A stretch of DNA of 64,000 nucleotides from Neisseria perflava (lineage in GTDB: Bacteria > Pseudomonadota > Gammaproteobacteria > Burkholderiales > Neisseriaceae). The stretch is from the NCBI RefSeq assembly GCF_002863305.2, contig NZ_CP136962.1, positions 2,280,521-2,344,520 on the forward strand, in the 5' to 3' direction. The notes beneath the pieces were generated by a model. It made no database searches. It was not told where the DNA came from and saw only the letters and a list, made by a program, of their open reading frames with translations. The translations under genes were made by a program, and so were the position numbers. How positions within the stretch are numbered: the first letter of the stretch is position 1; each line of letters opens with the position of its first letter. This document shows, in pieces, positions 26,871-36,041 of the stretch.

Positions 26871-28178
26871 TTATGCTTTGATGACTTTAGGATTTTTCAC
26901 TGGGAATTTGCCGCGAGTATCGACAATCAGCTTGGCATGTTCGGTGATCATGTCATAGTCGAATTTGTCGTGATCGGTGGTCAGAACCACGCAGTCGTAT
27001 TGAGCGACAGTTTCAGGGGTCAGCGCTTCGCTCTTCAGGTCGAAGTAGTGGTGGCCGGGGATATGTGGGAACTCTGGAACGTGTGGGTCAGAGTAGGAAA
27101 CCACTGCGCCCAGTTTGTGCAGGCGGTCCATAACTTCCACAGACGGGCTTTCACGCATATCGTCCACATTTTTCTTGTAGGCGATACCCAATACCAAGAT
27201 TTTGCTGTCTTTGATAGAACGGTTGTGGTCGTTCAAAGCCAGGCCGACTTTTTCGATAACGTAGTCGGGCATGTGGGAGTTCACTTCGCCTGCCAGCTCG
27301 ATGAAGCGGGTGTTTACGCCGTATTCGCGGGCTTTCCAAGTCAGGTAGAACGGGTCGATAGGGATACAGTGGCCGCCCAAGCCAGGGCCTGGGTAATAAG
27401 CAACGAAGCCGAACGGTTTGGTTGCGGCGGCATTGATGACTTCGTGAATGTCGATGCCCATTTTGTCGGCAACAATTTTCATCTCGTTCACCAAACCGAT
27501 GTTTACGGCGCGGTGGATGTTTTCCAGAAGTTTGGTCAGCTCGGCCGCTTTGGTGGAGCTTACCGGAACAACTTTATCGATGGCGGGTTGGTACAGTGCC
27601 AGGCCGACTTCCAAACAAGCAGGGGTATGGCCGCCGATGACTTTTGGAATGGTACGGGTTTCAAAGTTAGGGTTACCCGGGTCTTCACGCTCAGGAGAGT
27701 AAACCAAGAACACGTCTTGACCGACTTTCAAGCCGCCTTCTTCCATGCGCGGCAGCAATTCTTCTTCGGTAGTACCGGGGTAGGTAGTGGATTCCAAAGA
27801 CAGCACTTGGCCGGCGCGCAGGTAAGGTTTTACCGCATCGGTAGTGTCGATCACAAAGCTCATGTCCGGCTCGCGGTATTTGTTCAGCGGAGTCGGTACG
27901 CACAAAATGACGGCTTCTACTTCGCCGATGCGGGAGAAGTCTGTCGTTGCTTCAAACAGGCTGTTGGAAGCAGCGGCAATTTTGTCGGAAGGGATATGCT
28001 CGATGTAGCTTTCGCCTTTGTTGAGCTTGTCGACTTTGTTGGTGTCAATGTCGAAACCCAAAACTTGGTAACCGATATCCACATAGCGCAACATCAGTGG
28101 TAAACCGACGTAGCCTAAGCCAACGATGCCGATTTTTGCGGTCTTATCGGCAAATTTTTGTATCGTAATGTTTTTCAT
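26871..28178 (-). CDS. wbpA: UDP-N-acetylglucosamine 6-dehydrogenase (WbpA-like)
   Basis: 435 aa UDP-sugar dehydrogenase of the WbpA/WecC type: NAD Rossmann motif [12 protein letters not shown] at residues 17-28, [10 protein letters not shown], and the catalytic Cys271 in GGHCIPIDP. These enzymes oxidise C6 twice to give a UDP-uronic acid, here probably UDP-GlcNAcA. It opens the locus, and 168 bp with a long hairpin separate it from wzx. Its presence predicts an acidic sugar in the polymer. UDP-glucose dehydrogenases share the motifs, so the N-acetyl substrate is inferred from overall resemblance. Confidence 0.88.
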   Translation of the reverse strand: MKNITIQKFADKTAKIGIVGLGYVGLPLMLRYVDIGYQVLGFDIDTNKVDKLNKGESYIEHIPSDKIAAASNSLFEATTDFSRIGEVEAVILCVPTPLNKYREPDMSFVIDTTDAVKPYLRAGQVLSLESTTYPGTTEEELLPRMEEGGLKVGQDVFLVYSPEREDPGNPNFETRTIPKVIGGHTPACLEVGLALYQPAIDKVVPVSSTKAAELTKLLENIHRAVNIGLVNEMKIVADKMGIDIHEVINAAATKPFGFVAYYPGPGLGGHCIPIDPFYLTWKAREYGVNTRFIELAGEVNSHMPDYVIEKVGLALNDHNRSIKDSKILVLGIAYKKNVDDMRESPSVEVMDRLHKLGAVVSYSDPHVPEFPHIPGHHYFDLKSEALTPETVAQYDCVVLTTDHDKFDYDMITEHAKLIVDTRGKFPVKNPKVIKA

Positions 28179-28752
28179 GATGTCTTTCGTGTAATGAATG
28201 AGTAAATCGGGAGTGTTTGCCCGATGCCTGAGTTGTTTGCTGCAACCGCATAGCCATAGCCGGCTGCCGTATCGTGTGAAGCCTTAAAACCATACTTATA
28301 ATTACATTAGACAAAATCATAAGCACTTATCTGATTCGTCTCAATCAAAAAAGTTTAACGGTCGTTCAGGCGGCCTCTATGGTATGGAAACGGTATTTTT
28401 GAATGCTTAATTTTTAGAAATTACATTCAACCACATGTTTTGATTTTAGATATTGTTTTGTCAAATGTATGATTCATGAAATGAAACTACCGTTTATGCC
28501 GTTTAAAACCCTTCTAGAATAAAAACTTTTAATAAATTTTCGTGGCTTAACTTATCTTAATAATCCATTATTTCGTGATGAAAAAAAGGAAAATTTGTCG
28601 ACAATCGGCTTGAGGATAGTTAACTTAAGTCAAAGTTTTAAATTGGAATACGCTAAAGTCATTATAATATATTGACGAAAAAATTACATTTATTGCTATG
28701 TAAATGATAGATATATACTATTAAAAGTGGTTTGATTATTAAGTTGAGGCAA
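28179..28752. other. AT-rich leader region of the glycan locus
   Basis: 574 bp without a supported gene between ribD and the locus, the longest non-coding stretch in the window. On the minus strand it holds a hairpin ATCGGG/CCCGAT (28206-28225) 28 bp before the dehydrogenase start, a weak promoter-like TTATGA-16 bp-TATAAG near 28290-28320, and another TATAAT near 28660. No uptake-sequence pair and no exact ops element (GGCGGTAG) were found. It is the only clear candidate promoter region for the 16.7-kb run of genes. Confidence 0.55.
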
Positions 28753-29856
28753 TTAGATGGATTTTTTCCGGAGAACCCATTTAATGTCCTGTCCGATGAT
28801 TTCTACTGATTGACTTTGCCAAGGGCCGTCTGAAAGTAGGGCGGCCGGATTTTCAGGGAGGGAGAAAAGAGGTTTGCCTGCGCCCAATAGTTTTGGCGCT
28901 TGGTAGAGGACGATTTCATCCACCAAGTCATCCTTCAGGAAGGCTGAAGCAAGTGTTGAGCCGGCTTCTACCAGAACTTCGCCAAAGCCAAGCTCTGCCA
29001 GTTGCGGCATGAGTGAAAGAAGATTGATGCGGCCGTTGATGTGTTCAGACGGCCTGATGATGCGGATATGTTCAAATTTACCCAGCGCCTGCAAACGTTG
29101 TTCGTCTGAGGAAAGGGTAACGATAACGGTCGGGCTTTCGGTATCGGTCACGAGGTGGCAGTCCAAAGGGATTTGCAGCCGGCTGTCTAAGACGATACGC
29201 GCAGGTTGGCGCAGAGTGGGGAAGCTGCGGACGTTGAGCTTCGGGTTGTCGGCAAGTACGGTACCAATACCGGTCAAAACGGCGCAACTTTCGGCGCGGA
29301 GAATTTGTACGTCTTCGCGTGCCGCTTCGCCGGTAATCCAAAAACTGCGGCCGTCTGAAAGGGCGGTTTTGCCGTCCAAACTGGCAGCGCATTTGAGGCG
29401 GACAAACGGTCTGCCGCGTTCGATACGCGACAGGAAACCGCGGTTGAGTTCGCGCGCCTGAGCTTCCAACAAACCGCTTTCTGTACGGATTCCGGCGGCT
29501 TCCAGCATGGATAAGCCTTTGCCTGCGACCAACGGGTTAGGGTCGGTCATGGCGGCGACTACGCGCGTTACGCCGGAATGAACCAGCGCTTCGGCGCATG
29601 GCGGCGTGCGGCCGTAATGGCTGCAAGGTTCCAGCGTGACATAGGCTGTTGCGCCTTTTGCCGCCGCTTGGGCCTGCCTCAATGCGTGAACTTCAGCGTG
29701 CGGCTCGCCTGCTTTGACGTGGAAACCTTGTCCGACGATTTGGGCACCGTGTGCAATTACGCAACCGACGCGGGGATTGGGGGAAGTAGAAAACCGCCCA
29801 AGCTTGGCCAGCTCGAGGGCGGTTTGCATCATTTGGGTATCAAGTGCGGAAAACAT
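28753..29856 (-). CDS. ribD: Riboflavin biosynthesis deaminase/reductase RibD
   Basis: 367 aa bifunctional enzyme. N-terminal deaminase with zinc ligands HAEVHAL and PCSHYGRTPPC (residues 50-90), C-terminal reductase with KCAASLDGK near 157 and VEAGSTLASAFL near 310. It performs the second and third steps of riboflavin synthesis in the cytosol. Lies 14 bp behind nrdR, the common nrdR-ribD pair. Confidence 0.96.
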   Translation of the reverse strand: MFSALDTQMMQTALELAKLGRFSTSPNPRVGCVIAHGAQIVGQGFHVKAGEPHAEVHALRQAQAAAKGATAYVTLEPCSHYGRTPPCAEALVHSGVTRVVAAMTDPNPLVAGKGLSMLEAAGIRTESGLLEAQARELNRGFLSRIERGRPFVRLKCAASLDGKTALSDGRSFWITGEAAREDVQILRAESCAVLTGIGTVLADNPKLNVRSFPTLRQPARIVLDSRLQIPLDCHLVTDTESPTVIVTLSSDEQRLQALGKFEHIRIIRPSEHINGRINLLSLMPQLAELGFGEVLVEAGSTLASAFLKDDLVDEIVLYQAPKLLGAGKPLFSLPENPAALLSDGPWQSQSVEIIGQDIKWVLRKKSI

Positions 29857-29870
29857 GGTTTCAGACGGCC

Positions 29871-30323
29871 TTATTTGGCTTTACATTCGGCGATGACTTG
29901 GGTGAATTCGGAAACGTCTTTAAAGCTTTTATAGACAGACGCGAAGCGGACATAAGCAACTTGGTCGATTTTTGCCAGCTCTTCCATCGCCATTTCGCCG
30001 ACGATGCGCGAAGCGACCTCTTTTTTGCCCAAACGGTAGAGGCGCTGCTCGATAAGGGCAACGGTTTCATCGATTTGTTCTTGTGTGACTGGGCGTTTGT
30101 GCAGCGCGCGCTCAAGGCTGGTCTGCAGTTTGTGCGCATTGAAGGGAACCCGTGTGCCGTTGGATTTGATGACTTGCGGCATCCGCATTTCAACGGTTTC
30201 AAAAGTGCTGAAGCGTTGTCCGCATTCCAAGCATTTGCGACGGCGACGGATGCTGTTGGTGTCTTCCAGCCATCGCGAGTCGGTTACTTGTGTGTTGGGG
30301 TGTTGGCAAAACGGGCACTTCAT
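29871..30323 (-). CDS. nrdR: Transcriptional repressor NrdR
   Basis: 150 aa. Zinc ribbon at the N-terminus (CPFC...CLECG, residues 3-34) with the RRRRKCLECG DNA-binding stretch, followed by an ATP-cone (VIKSNGTRVPF). NrdR senses dATP/ATP and represses ribonucleotide reductase genes. Upstream of ribD in one transcript. Confidence 0.97.
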   Translation of the reverse strand: MKCPFCQHPNTQVTDSRWLEDTNSIRRRRKCLECGQRFSTFETVEMRMPQVIKSNGTRVPFNAHKLQTSLERALHKRPVTQEQIDETVALIEQRLYRLGKKEVASRIVGEMAMEELAKIDQVAYVRFASVYKSFKDVSEFTQVIAECKAK

Positions 30324-30448
30324 CGGGTTTCCTTGTCATACGCTCGGCAAGGTCGCTAAGCAATTGAATTTATTGTTTGTGAACTATTATTGTAGCGGAT
30401 TGCGTTATTTTCGTATAGTAAAGGCTTTTCGCTGGATTAAGTATAAAA

Positions 30449-30500
30449 AGGCCGTCTGAAAGGGCAACTTGAGCGAAGTTGAGCCTTTCAGACGGCCTTG
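30449..30500 (-). terminator. Extended DUS hairpin after the amidotransferase gene
   Basis: Stem AAGGCCGTCTGAAAGG plus inner CAACTT/AAGTTG pairing, with TTTT on the minus-strand side. Bases 30324-30448 show no further gene. Confidence 0.8.
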
Positions 30501-30521
30501 TGTTTTTCAGTCGAGCAAACG

Positions 30522-31364
30522 TTAAACCGATACGCCGACGGCACGGGCGATTTCCAAACCTTCTTCTGCACTCATATAAACCGGATTTTCGGGGCGGTCA
30601 CTGAGGACAATGTCGCCGTCTTGAAACATCACTAATTCATTGACTGCCAATTGCGACCAGGTTTCATCTCGTGTCAGGGGCAGGGTGGCGATGACGGAAA
30701 CTTTATCGTTCGGGGTGGTCACTTCTGAAAAATCGACCATGACATCATCGTCCAGCAAACGCGCTTTGCCAAACGGGGCTTTGCGTACGATGTAGTGCAG
30801 CAAGGTGCTGGCGTGGGCAAACAGGCAGTCGCCGTTGGACATGACGAAGTTGAACAAGCCGTAGCGGCGGATTTCATGGGTCAGGCCGGCAATGGCATCA
30901 AACAAAACTTCAGGTTCGGGCTTGGTGGCAAAGCGGCTGCGCAGGCGGTTGAGAATAAAGCAGAACGCGCGTTCGGAATCGGTTGTGCCGACGGCATGGT
31001 AGTACTCGCCCTGCTCGGGGTAAAAATCAATCAAATGGCCGTTGTGGGCAAACAGCCAATATTCACCCCACATCTCGCGCATGAAGGGATGAGTGTTCGC
31101 CAATGAGGTCTGGCCTTGTGAGGCCTTGCGGATATGGGCGATAACGTTTTCAGATTTGATTTGGTAGGCGCGTACCAAGTCGGCAACGGGCGAGTTGGCG
31201 CTGGGTTTGTCGTCGTGAAACAAGCGCACGCCTTTGCCTTCGAAAAAGCCGATACCGAAGCCGTCGGCGTGGTGGTCGGTAATACCGCCGCGACGGCGGA
31301 AGCCTTCAAAAGAAAACATGATGTCTGTGGGCGTGTTGCAATTCATGCCGAGCAGTTGGCACAT
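30522..31364 (-). CDS. Class II glutamine amidotransferase, YafJ-like
   Basis: 280 aa with the N-terminal nucleophile Cys2 exposed after Met removal (MCQLLGMN) and GATase_4/YafJ blocks: SFEGFRRRGGITDHHADGFG, VIAHIRKASQG and NTHPFMREMWGEYWLFAHNG. No acceptor (synthase) domain follows, so its role is unclear beyond glutamine hydrolysis. Single-gene unit. Confidence 0.85.
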   Translation of the reverse strand: MCQLLGMNCNTPTDIMFSFEGFRRRGGITDHHADGFGIGFFEGKGVRLFHDDKPSANSPVADLVRAYQIKSENVIAHIRKASQGQTSLANTHPFMREMWGEYWLFAHNGHLIDFYPEQGEYYHAVGTTDSERAFCFILNRLRSRFATKPEPEVLFDAIAGLTHEIRRYGLFNFVMSNGDCLFAHASTLLHYIVRKAPFGKARLLDDDVMVDFSEVTTPNDKVSVIATLPLTRDETWSQLAVNELVMFQDGDIVLSDRPENPVYMSAEEGLEIARAVGVSV

Positions 31365-31470
31365 GGCGTTAACCTTTATTTTTGGGGTATTTATAGGGTT
31401 ATTATGGTGTATCGGGCAGGCAGTTTCAATATGTAGAGTGTGATATGTTTATAACTATCTCATACTTGGC

Positions 31471-31511
31471 GGGCCGTCTGAAAAATTGCTGTCAAAAATT
31501 CAGACGGCCTT
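31471..31511 (-). terminator. DUS pair overlapping the PHP gene stop
   Basis: Inverted uptake sequences; the arm at 31500-31511 encodes Lys-Ala-Val-stop of the PHP gene. Confidence 0.65.
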
Positions 31512-32336
31512 AAAGTGTTCCCAGACCGGGCGGCATTGTTCGGGTAAGTCGGGGCAGGCACCGAGTATGCCGCCGCTGAAGTCGTTGGGGCGGTGGAAGT
31601 CGCTGCCTGCGCTGGCGAGAAAGTCGAAGCGGTCGGCAAGCAGGGCATAGTTGAGGCGGTCGTTTTTGCAGCAGTTGCCGCTGTGTACTTCAATCCCTGC
31701 GCCGCCGAGATTTTTAAATTCTTGAAACAGGTTTCGTTTGGCGGTGGCGGATAATTCATAGCGCATCGGGTGGGCGATAATGGCCATGCCGCCCGCGCCT
31801 GTAATCGCGGCTACGCAGTCTTCCAGTGTGGCCCATTCATGTCTGACGGAACAGGATTTGCCGTCGCCCAGATATTTGGTAAACGCCTGCTGTTTGTTTT
31901 TAACATGGCCTTCGCGGATGAGGAATTCGGCAATGTGGGTGCGGCTGGCCATTTCTTTGTTGGCGGCCAATGCCAGCGCGCCTTCATACGCGCCTGTTAT
32001 GCCTTTTTTCTCCAGTTTGGCCGCGATGGCTTCCAATCGTTTCAGACGGCCTTTACGGACTTCGGCAAGCAGGTTTTGCAGGGTTTCGTTGTGTTCGTCA
32101 AAGTCCAAGCCGACAACGTGGATGGTGCGGCCGCGCCAAGTGACGGATATTTCCGCGCCGTTGACGAAGGGGAGACCGAGGATATCGGCTTCGGCGCGTG
32201 CTTCGGCGAGTCCGCCGGTGTGGTCGTGGTCGGTCAGGGCGAGTAGGGTGCAACCGTTTTGACGGGCGAGTCGGACAACTTCGGCTGGGGAGAGCATGCC
32301 GTCTGAAACGGTCGAATGGCAGTGTAAATCAATCAT
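31500..32336 (-). CDS. PHP-domain phosphoesterase (YciV/RNase AM-like)
   Basis: 278 aa. Metal motifs of the PHP family: DLHCHSTVSDG at residues 3-13, ALTDHDHTGG near 35, GGMAIIAHPMRY near 185 and SAGSDFHRP near 250. E. coli homologue YciV acts as a 5'-3' exonuclease on short RNAs and 3',5'-bisphosphonucleotides. The C-terminal KAV is read from the DUS. An AT-type DUS lies near the start (32296-32307). Confidence 0.88.
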   Translation of the reverse strand: MIDLHCHSTVSDGMLSPAEVVRLARQNGCTLLALTDHDHTGGLAEARAEADILGLPFVNGAEISVTWRGRTIHVVGLDFDEHNETLQNLLAEVRKGRLKRLEAIAAKLEKKGITGAYEGALALAANKEMASRTHIAEFLIREGHVKNKQQAFTKYLGDGKSCSVRHEWATLEDCVAAITGAGGMAIIAHPMRYELSATAKRNLFQEFKNLGGAGIEVHSGNCCKNDRLNYALLADRFDFLASAGSDFHRPNDFSGGILGACPDLPEQCRPVWEHFKAV

Positions 32337-32360
32337 GGTTTTGCTTTGAATTTTCTCAAA

Positions 32361-32391
32361 AAAGGCCGTCTGAACGTTTCAGACGGCCTTG
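32361..32391 (-). terminator. DUS hairpin after ponA
   Basis: Inverted uptake sequences with a 3-base loop, 6 bp past the ponA stop. Confidence 0.75.
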
Positions 32392-32396
32392 ATTTG

Positions 32397-34793
32397 TTAG
32401 AACAGAGAGTCCAGTTGTTGTTTGTTGTTGTTGCCGGTATTGCTTGGCAGAACTGGGGTTTCGTCTAATTCTTCACGGGCTGGCGCATTGCCGCTCTCGG
32501 CACGGCGGCGGTTTTCATTCGGAACCGCGCGACGGGCAGATTGAGCGGGATGCGGAGCAACGCCGCTGTTGTCCAAGGCTAGGTCGGAGCTGGTGGTCAT
32601 GCGTTCGCGCATATACACTTCGCCACCGTTCGAAACCACGCCCTCAGGGGCTTTCATCGGTTTGACGCTGGTGCCTTTCAGGGCAAAGCGCATGTATTCT
32701 ACCCATACCGGTACGGCGATTGTACCACCGTAACCTGCACGACCCATGCTGCGCGGTTTGTCAAAGCCGATATAGACGGCAGTCACAACGCTAGGGTTGA
32801 AGCCGACAAACCATGCGTCTTTGTTGTCGTTGGTGGTACCGGTTTTACCGGCGATGTCAGAGCGGCCGAGCGCGGCTGCACCGCGTGCGGTACCGACACG
32901 GACAACGTCCTGCATGATTTTGTACATGATGTAGGCGTTGCGCGGGTCAATGGCCTGAGGTGCGTTCTCACCGGCTACCAAAGGTTGCATTTGCGCTCTC
33001 AGACGGCCTTGGCTGTCGTAGATTTTGTCGATGACGTGGGCGGACACTTTGTAACCGCCGTTGGCAAAGACGCTGTAACCTTCTGCAATACGCAACGGCG
33101 TGGTTTCGCCTGTACCCAAAGCCATAGACAGGCTGGCAGGGATTTCAGACGGCTTAAAGCCGAAGCGTTGGATGTATTGTTGCGCGTAACCGATACCGAT
33201 AGACATCAGGATACGGATGGACACCATGTTTTTCGACGCGGTCAAAGCCTGGCGCAGTGTGATGTAACCGGAATAGCGGCCGTCTGAATTTTTCGGGTTC
33301 CACGCTTTGCCGTTTGCACCTTTGCCCGGCAGGGAAATCGGCGCATCGTTAATCATGGTGGAAGCAGTCATGCCTTTTGCCAAAGCGGCGGAATAAACGA
33401 ACGGTTTGAACGTCGAGCCGGGTTGGCGCATGGCTTGAGTTGCGCGGTTGAAGGTTTTGCTGTGGTAGTCGTAGCCGCCGACCAATGCGCGGACTGCGCC
33501 CGTTTTCGCATCTAAAGACACCAATGCGCCTTGTAGCAAAGGCTCTTGAACGACGGTAAAGGTATCGCCGCTGCCTTTAACGCGGATGACGGAGCCGCGG
33601 CGGATGCGGTCTTCTCCCATTTTTTCGTTGTTGACGGCACGGGCGGCAAAGCCTAAAGCGTGGCTGTTCAGCGTCACTTTACGGCCGCTCGGCAACTGAA
33701 TCTGTACACCTTTGCGGGAGGCTTCCAATACAACCGCCGGAATCATTTTATCGACGGTGTAAAGTGTAGAAAGGTATTGGCTGACGGTTTCTTCTACGTT
33801 GTCGCTTTTGCTCAGGTCAATGTAGTTTTCTGCGCCGCGGTAGCTGCTGCCGCGGTCGAAATTGCGCAGGACTTTACGCAGGGCTTCGGTGGCCACGCGC
33901 TGGTGTGCAGTATCGACGGTGGTATATACCTTGAAGCCTTGCGTGTAGGCATCTTCGCCGTATTTCTCAAACAGCTCTTGACGCACCATTTCAGCAACGT
34001 ACAGGGCGCTTTGATCGATGTTTTGTACAAAACGCTCGTAATGCAACTCTTCTTTCAAAGCCTGATCGCGTTGCTGCAGGGTAATCATGCCTTCTTCCAG
34101 CATATTGTTCAGAATATAAGCCTGACGCAGTTTGGCGCGTTCAGGGTTTACAATCGGATTGTAGGCGGAAGGGGCTTTGGGCAAGCCGGCCAACATGGCG
34201 GCTTCGGCCAATGTTAACTCGTTAACATTTTTGTTGAAATAAATTTGGGCGGCAGATGCGAAACCATAAGCGCGTTGACCCAAATAGATTTGGTTGAAGT
34301 ACAGCTCCAAAATCTTATCTTTGCTCAAAGACTGCTCGATTTTGTAGGCCAACAGGGCTTCGTTGAATTTACGGGTGAACGAACGCTCGCTGCTCAGGTA
34401 GAAGTTTTTAGCAACCTGTTGCGTAATCGTACTGGCACCGGATTGGACGCCGCCGGCCATGACGTTGCCGATCGCGGCGCGCGCCACACCCCAAACGTCC
34501 ACGCCCCAGTGGTCGTAGAAGCGTTTGTCTTCGGCGGCAATCACGGCATTTTTCAAAACTTTGGGAAAGTCACCGATTTTGGTGAATTCACGCCGTTGCT
34601 CGCCATAAACGCCAATTACTTGGCCGTCTGAAGAATAAATCGTCAGCGGCATTTTGGGTTTGTAGTGTTGTAAAGTGTCCAAAGACGGCAGCTTCGGATA
34701 GGTGACCAAAATTGCAATTGCAATTAGCCCCACGCCGAAAAGAGCCAGTCCCAATAAGAGACCCAGGCAGGTCGTTATAATCTTTTTAATCAT
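32397..34793 (-). CDS. ponA: Penicillin-binding protein 1A
   Basis: 798 aa bifunctional class A PBP. One N-terminal membrane anchor (residues 6-28), GT51 glycosyltransferase domain with catalytic Glu in AAEDKRFYDHWGVD and QSGASTITQQVAKN, then the transpeptidase with STFK (QPGSTFKPF), SKN (TASKNMVS) and KTG (AGKTGTTND). Builds peptidoglycan at the inner membrane. The sequence is very close to PonA of pathogenic Neisseria and ends QLDSLF as there. I use the ATG at 34793, which gives the known MIKKI start, though no strong ribosome binding site is visible. Divergent from pilM. Confidence 0.96.
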   Translation of the reverse strand: MIKKIITTCLGLLLGLALFGVGLIAIAILVTYPKLPSLDTLQHYKPKMPLTIYSSDGQVIGVYGEQRREFTKIGDFPKVLKNAVIAAEDKRFYDHWGVDVWGVARAAIGNVMAGGVQSGASTITQQVAKNFYLSSERSFTRKFNEALLAYKIEQSLSKDKILELYFNQIYLGQRAYGFASAAQIYFNKNVNELTLAEAAMLAGLPKAPSAYNPIVNPERAKLRQAYILNNMLEEGMITLQQRDQALKEELHYERFVQNIDQSALYVAEMVRQELFEKYGEDAYTQGFKVYTTVDTAHQRVATEALRKVLRNFDRGSSYRGAENYIDLSKSDNVEETVSQYLSTLYTVDKMIPAVVLEASRKGVQIQLPSGRKVTLNSHALGFAARAVNNEKMGEDRIRRGSVIRVKGSGDTFTVVQEPLLQGALVSLDAKTGAVRALVGGYDYHSKTFNRATQAMRQPGSTFKPFVYSAALAKGMTASTMINDAPISLPGKGANGKAWNPKNSDGRYSGYITLRQALTASKNMVSIRILMSIGIGYAQQYIQRFGFKPSEIPASLSMALGTGETTPLRIAEGYSVFANGGYKVSAHVIDKIYDSQGRLRAQMQPLVAGENAPQAIDPRNAYIMYKIMQDVVRVGTARGAAALGRSDIAGKTGTTNDNKDAWFVGFNPSVVTAVYIGFDKPRSMGRAGYGGTIAVPVWVEYMRFALKGTSVKPMKAPEGVVSNGGEVYMRERMTTSSDLALDNSGVAPHPAQSARRAVPNENRRRAESGNAPAREELDETPVLPSNTGNNNKQQLDSLF

Positions 34794-34945
34794 GACTAAG
34801 TAATAATTTGCCATTAATGGCGATAAATAAAGTAAAATGGGAAACGATTTCTATCAGCCACAGTCAATACTGTGCAAAGAATAAGAAGTCCTTTACGGAT
34901 AACGAAACAGTTACTCACTCCTAAATGATACAGGGAAGTCAAATC

Positions 34946-36037
34946 ATGCGCTTATTTAAAAGCACGAAAGATACCAAAACAGGCAAGGCTTCTAGCGGAT
35001 TGAACAACCGCTCTGCCATCGGCGTCGACATCAGCCAACATGCCATTAAGATGGTACAACTGACAGGCCGTAGTTTAAACCAAATTCAGCTGGAAAAATA
35101 CGTTATTACCAAATTGCCTAAAAATATTGTCAAAGGCAACAAAATTCAAGACTACGATCAGCTTGCTACTTACATCCAACATACTTACACACAATTACGC
35201 AGTTCTTGCAAAAATATTGTTGCGGCTGTGCCACAAAATTTGGCAACAGTCGAGCAAATTATTTACAACCCGCGTGATACCGATCTGGACTTGGAAGAGT
35301 TTGTCGAAGCGGAAGTCGGCCAATTTGCGCCTATTGAAGAAATGAACTACGACTTTCAAGCCGAAGAAGTCGGTTCAGGCCAGCATGTTTTAGCTGTTGC
35401 CGCCAAAAAAGACGATGTCGAGCCACGCATTGAAATGTTTGAAAATGCCGGTCTGCCTTTGTCCGCTTTGGACTTGGACTTGCTGGCGCAACGCAATGCC
35501 TTCGTCTATTGGATGAATACGCATGCTCCCGAAATGGCAGAGGAAAAAGTTGCCGTGTTTGGCATTCATGCGACGCAAATGTATGCCCTGATTCTGCAAA
35601 ACGGCCGCATTCTCTATAAACAAGAAACTCCGGTCAGCACAGAGCAACTCAATCAGCTGATTCAGCGTACTTATCAGGTAACTGAAGAAAAAGCCGCACA
35701 AATGATGGCTTCCCAAAACAAGCCTTCCGACTACCAGTCTCAGATTGCCGACCGTTTTAATGTACAGGTTGCGCAAGAAGTTCAGCGTGTTTTGCAATTT
35801 TACTATACCACGCAGGCCACTGATTCTTTCGCCAATATCAAACACATCCTGCTGACCGGCTTTACCGCACAGCAGGCAGGTTTGGCAGAAAGCATTTTCT
35901 CGCAAACCAATACGGCAACAGAATATCTGCATCCGATTTCATATGTGGAACGCAGTGCAAAAGTAGAATTGCCGCAGTTTCAAATTGATGCGCCGTCACT
36001 GACTTTGGCGTTCGGATTGGCATTAAGGGGACTTTGA
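34946..36037 (+). CDS. pilM: Type IV pilus assembly protein PilM
   Basis: 363 aa actin-like cytoplasmic ATPase-fold protein (GVDISQHAIKMVQLTGRS near residue 27; ILLTGFTAQQAGL near 315) that binds the N-terminal peptide of PilN and links the inner-membrane platform to the motor. The frame opens at 34925, but the ATG at 34946 has AGGGAAG upstream and gives the family-typical MRL start. First gene of pilMNOPQ, 152 bp from the divergent ponA. Confidence 0.95.
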   Translation: MRLFKSTKDTKTGKASSGLNNRSAIGVDISQHAIKMVQLTGRSLNQIQLEKYVITKLPKNIVKGNKIQDYDQLATYIQHTYTQLRSSCKNIVAAVPQNLATVEQIIYNPRDTDLDLEEFVEAEVGQFAPIEEMNYDFQAEEVGSGQHVLAVAAKKDDVEPRIEMFENAGLPLSALDLDLLAQRNAFVYWMNTHAPEMAEEKVAVFGIHATQMYALILQNGRILYKQETPVSTEQLNQLIQRTYQVTEEKAAQMMASQNKPSDYQSQIADRFNVQVAQEVQRVLQFYYTTQATDSFANIKHILLTGFTAQQAGLAESIFSQTNTATEYLHPISYVERSAKVELPQFQIDAPSLTLAFGLALRGL

Positions 36038-36041
36038 GAAC

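Noticed and set aside
26760..28103. 447-codon open frame on the plus strand
   Set aside because: It lies antisense to the dehydrogenase gene, whose motifs are intact, and its translation is rich in F, V, H and Q without family features, the usual mirror pattern of a GC-biased gene.
11466..28178. Phase variation of glycan genes
   Set aside because: No poly-G/poly-C or short tandem repeat of slippage-prone length was seen in any coding region of the locus.
28179..28752. ops/JUMPstart element upstream of the glycan locus
   Set aside because: The nearest match on the minus strand is AACGGTAG near 28487, which lacks the first conserved bases; no exact GGCGGTAG is present.
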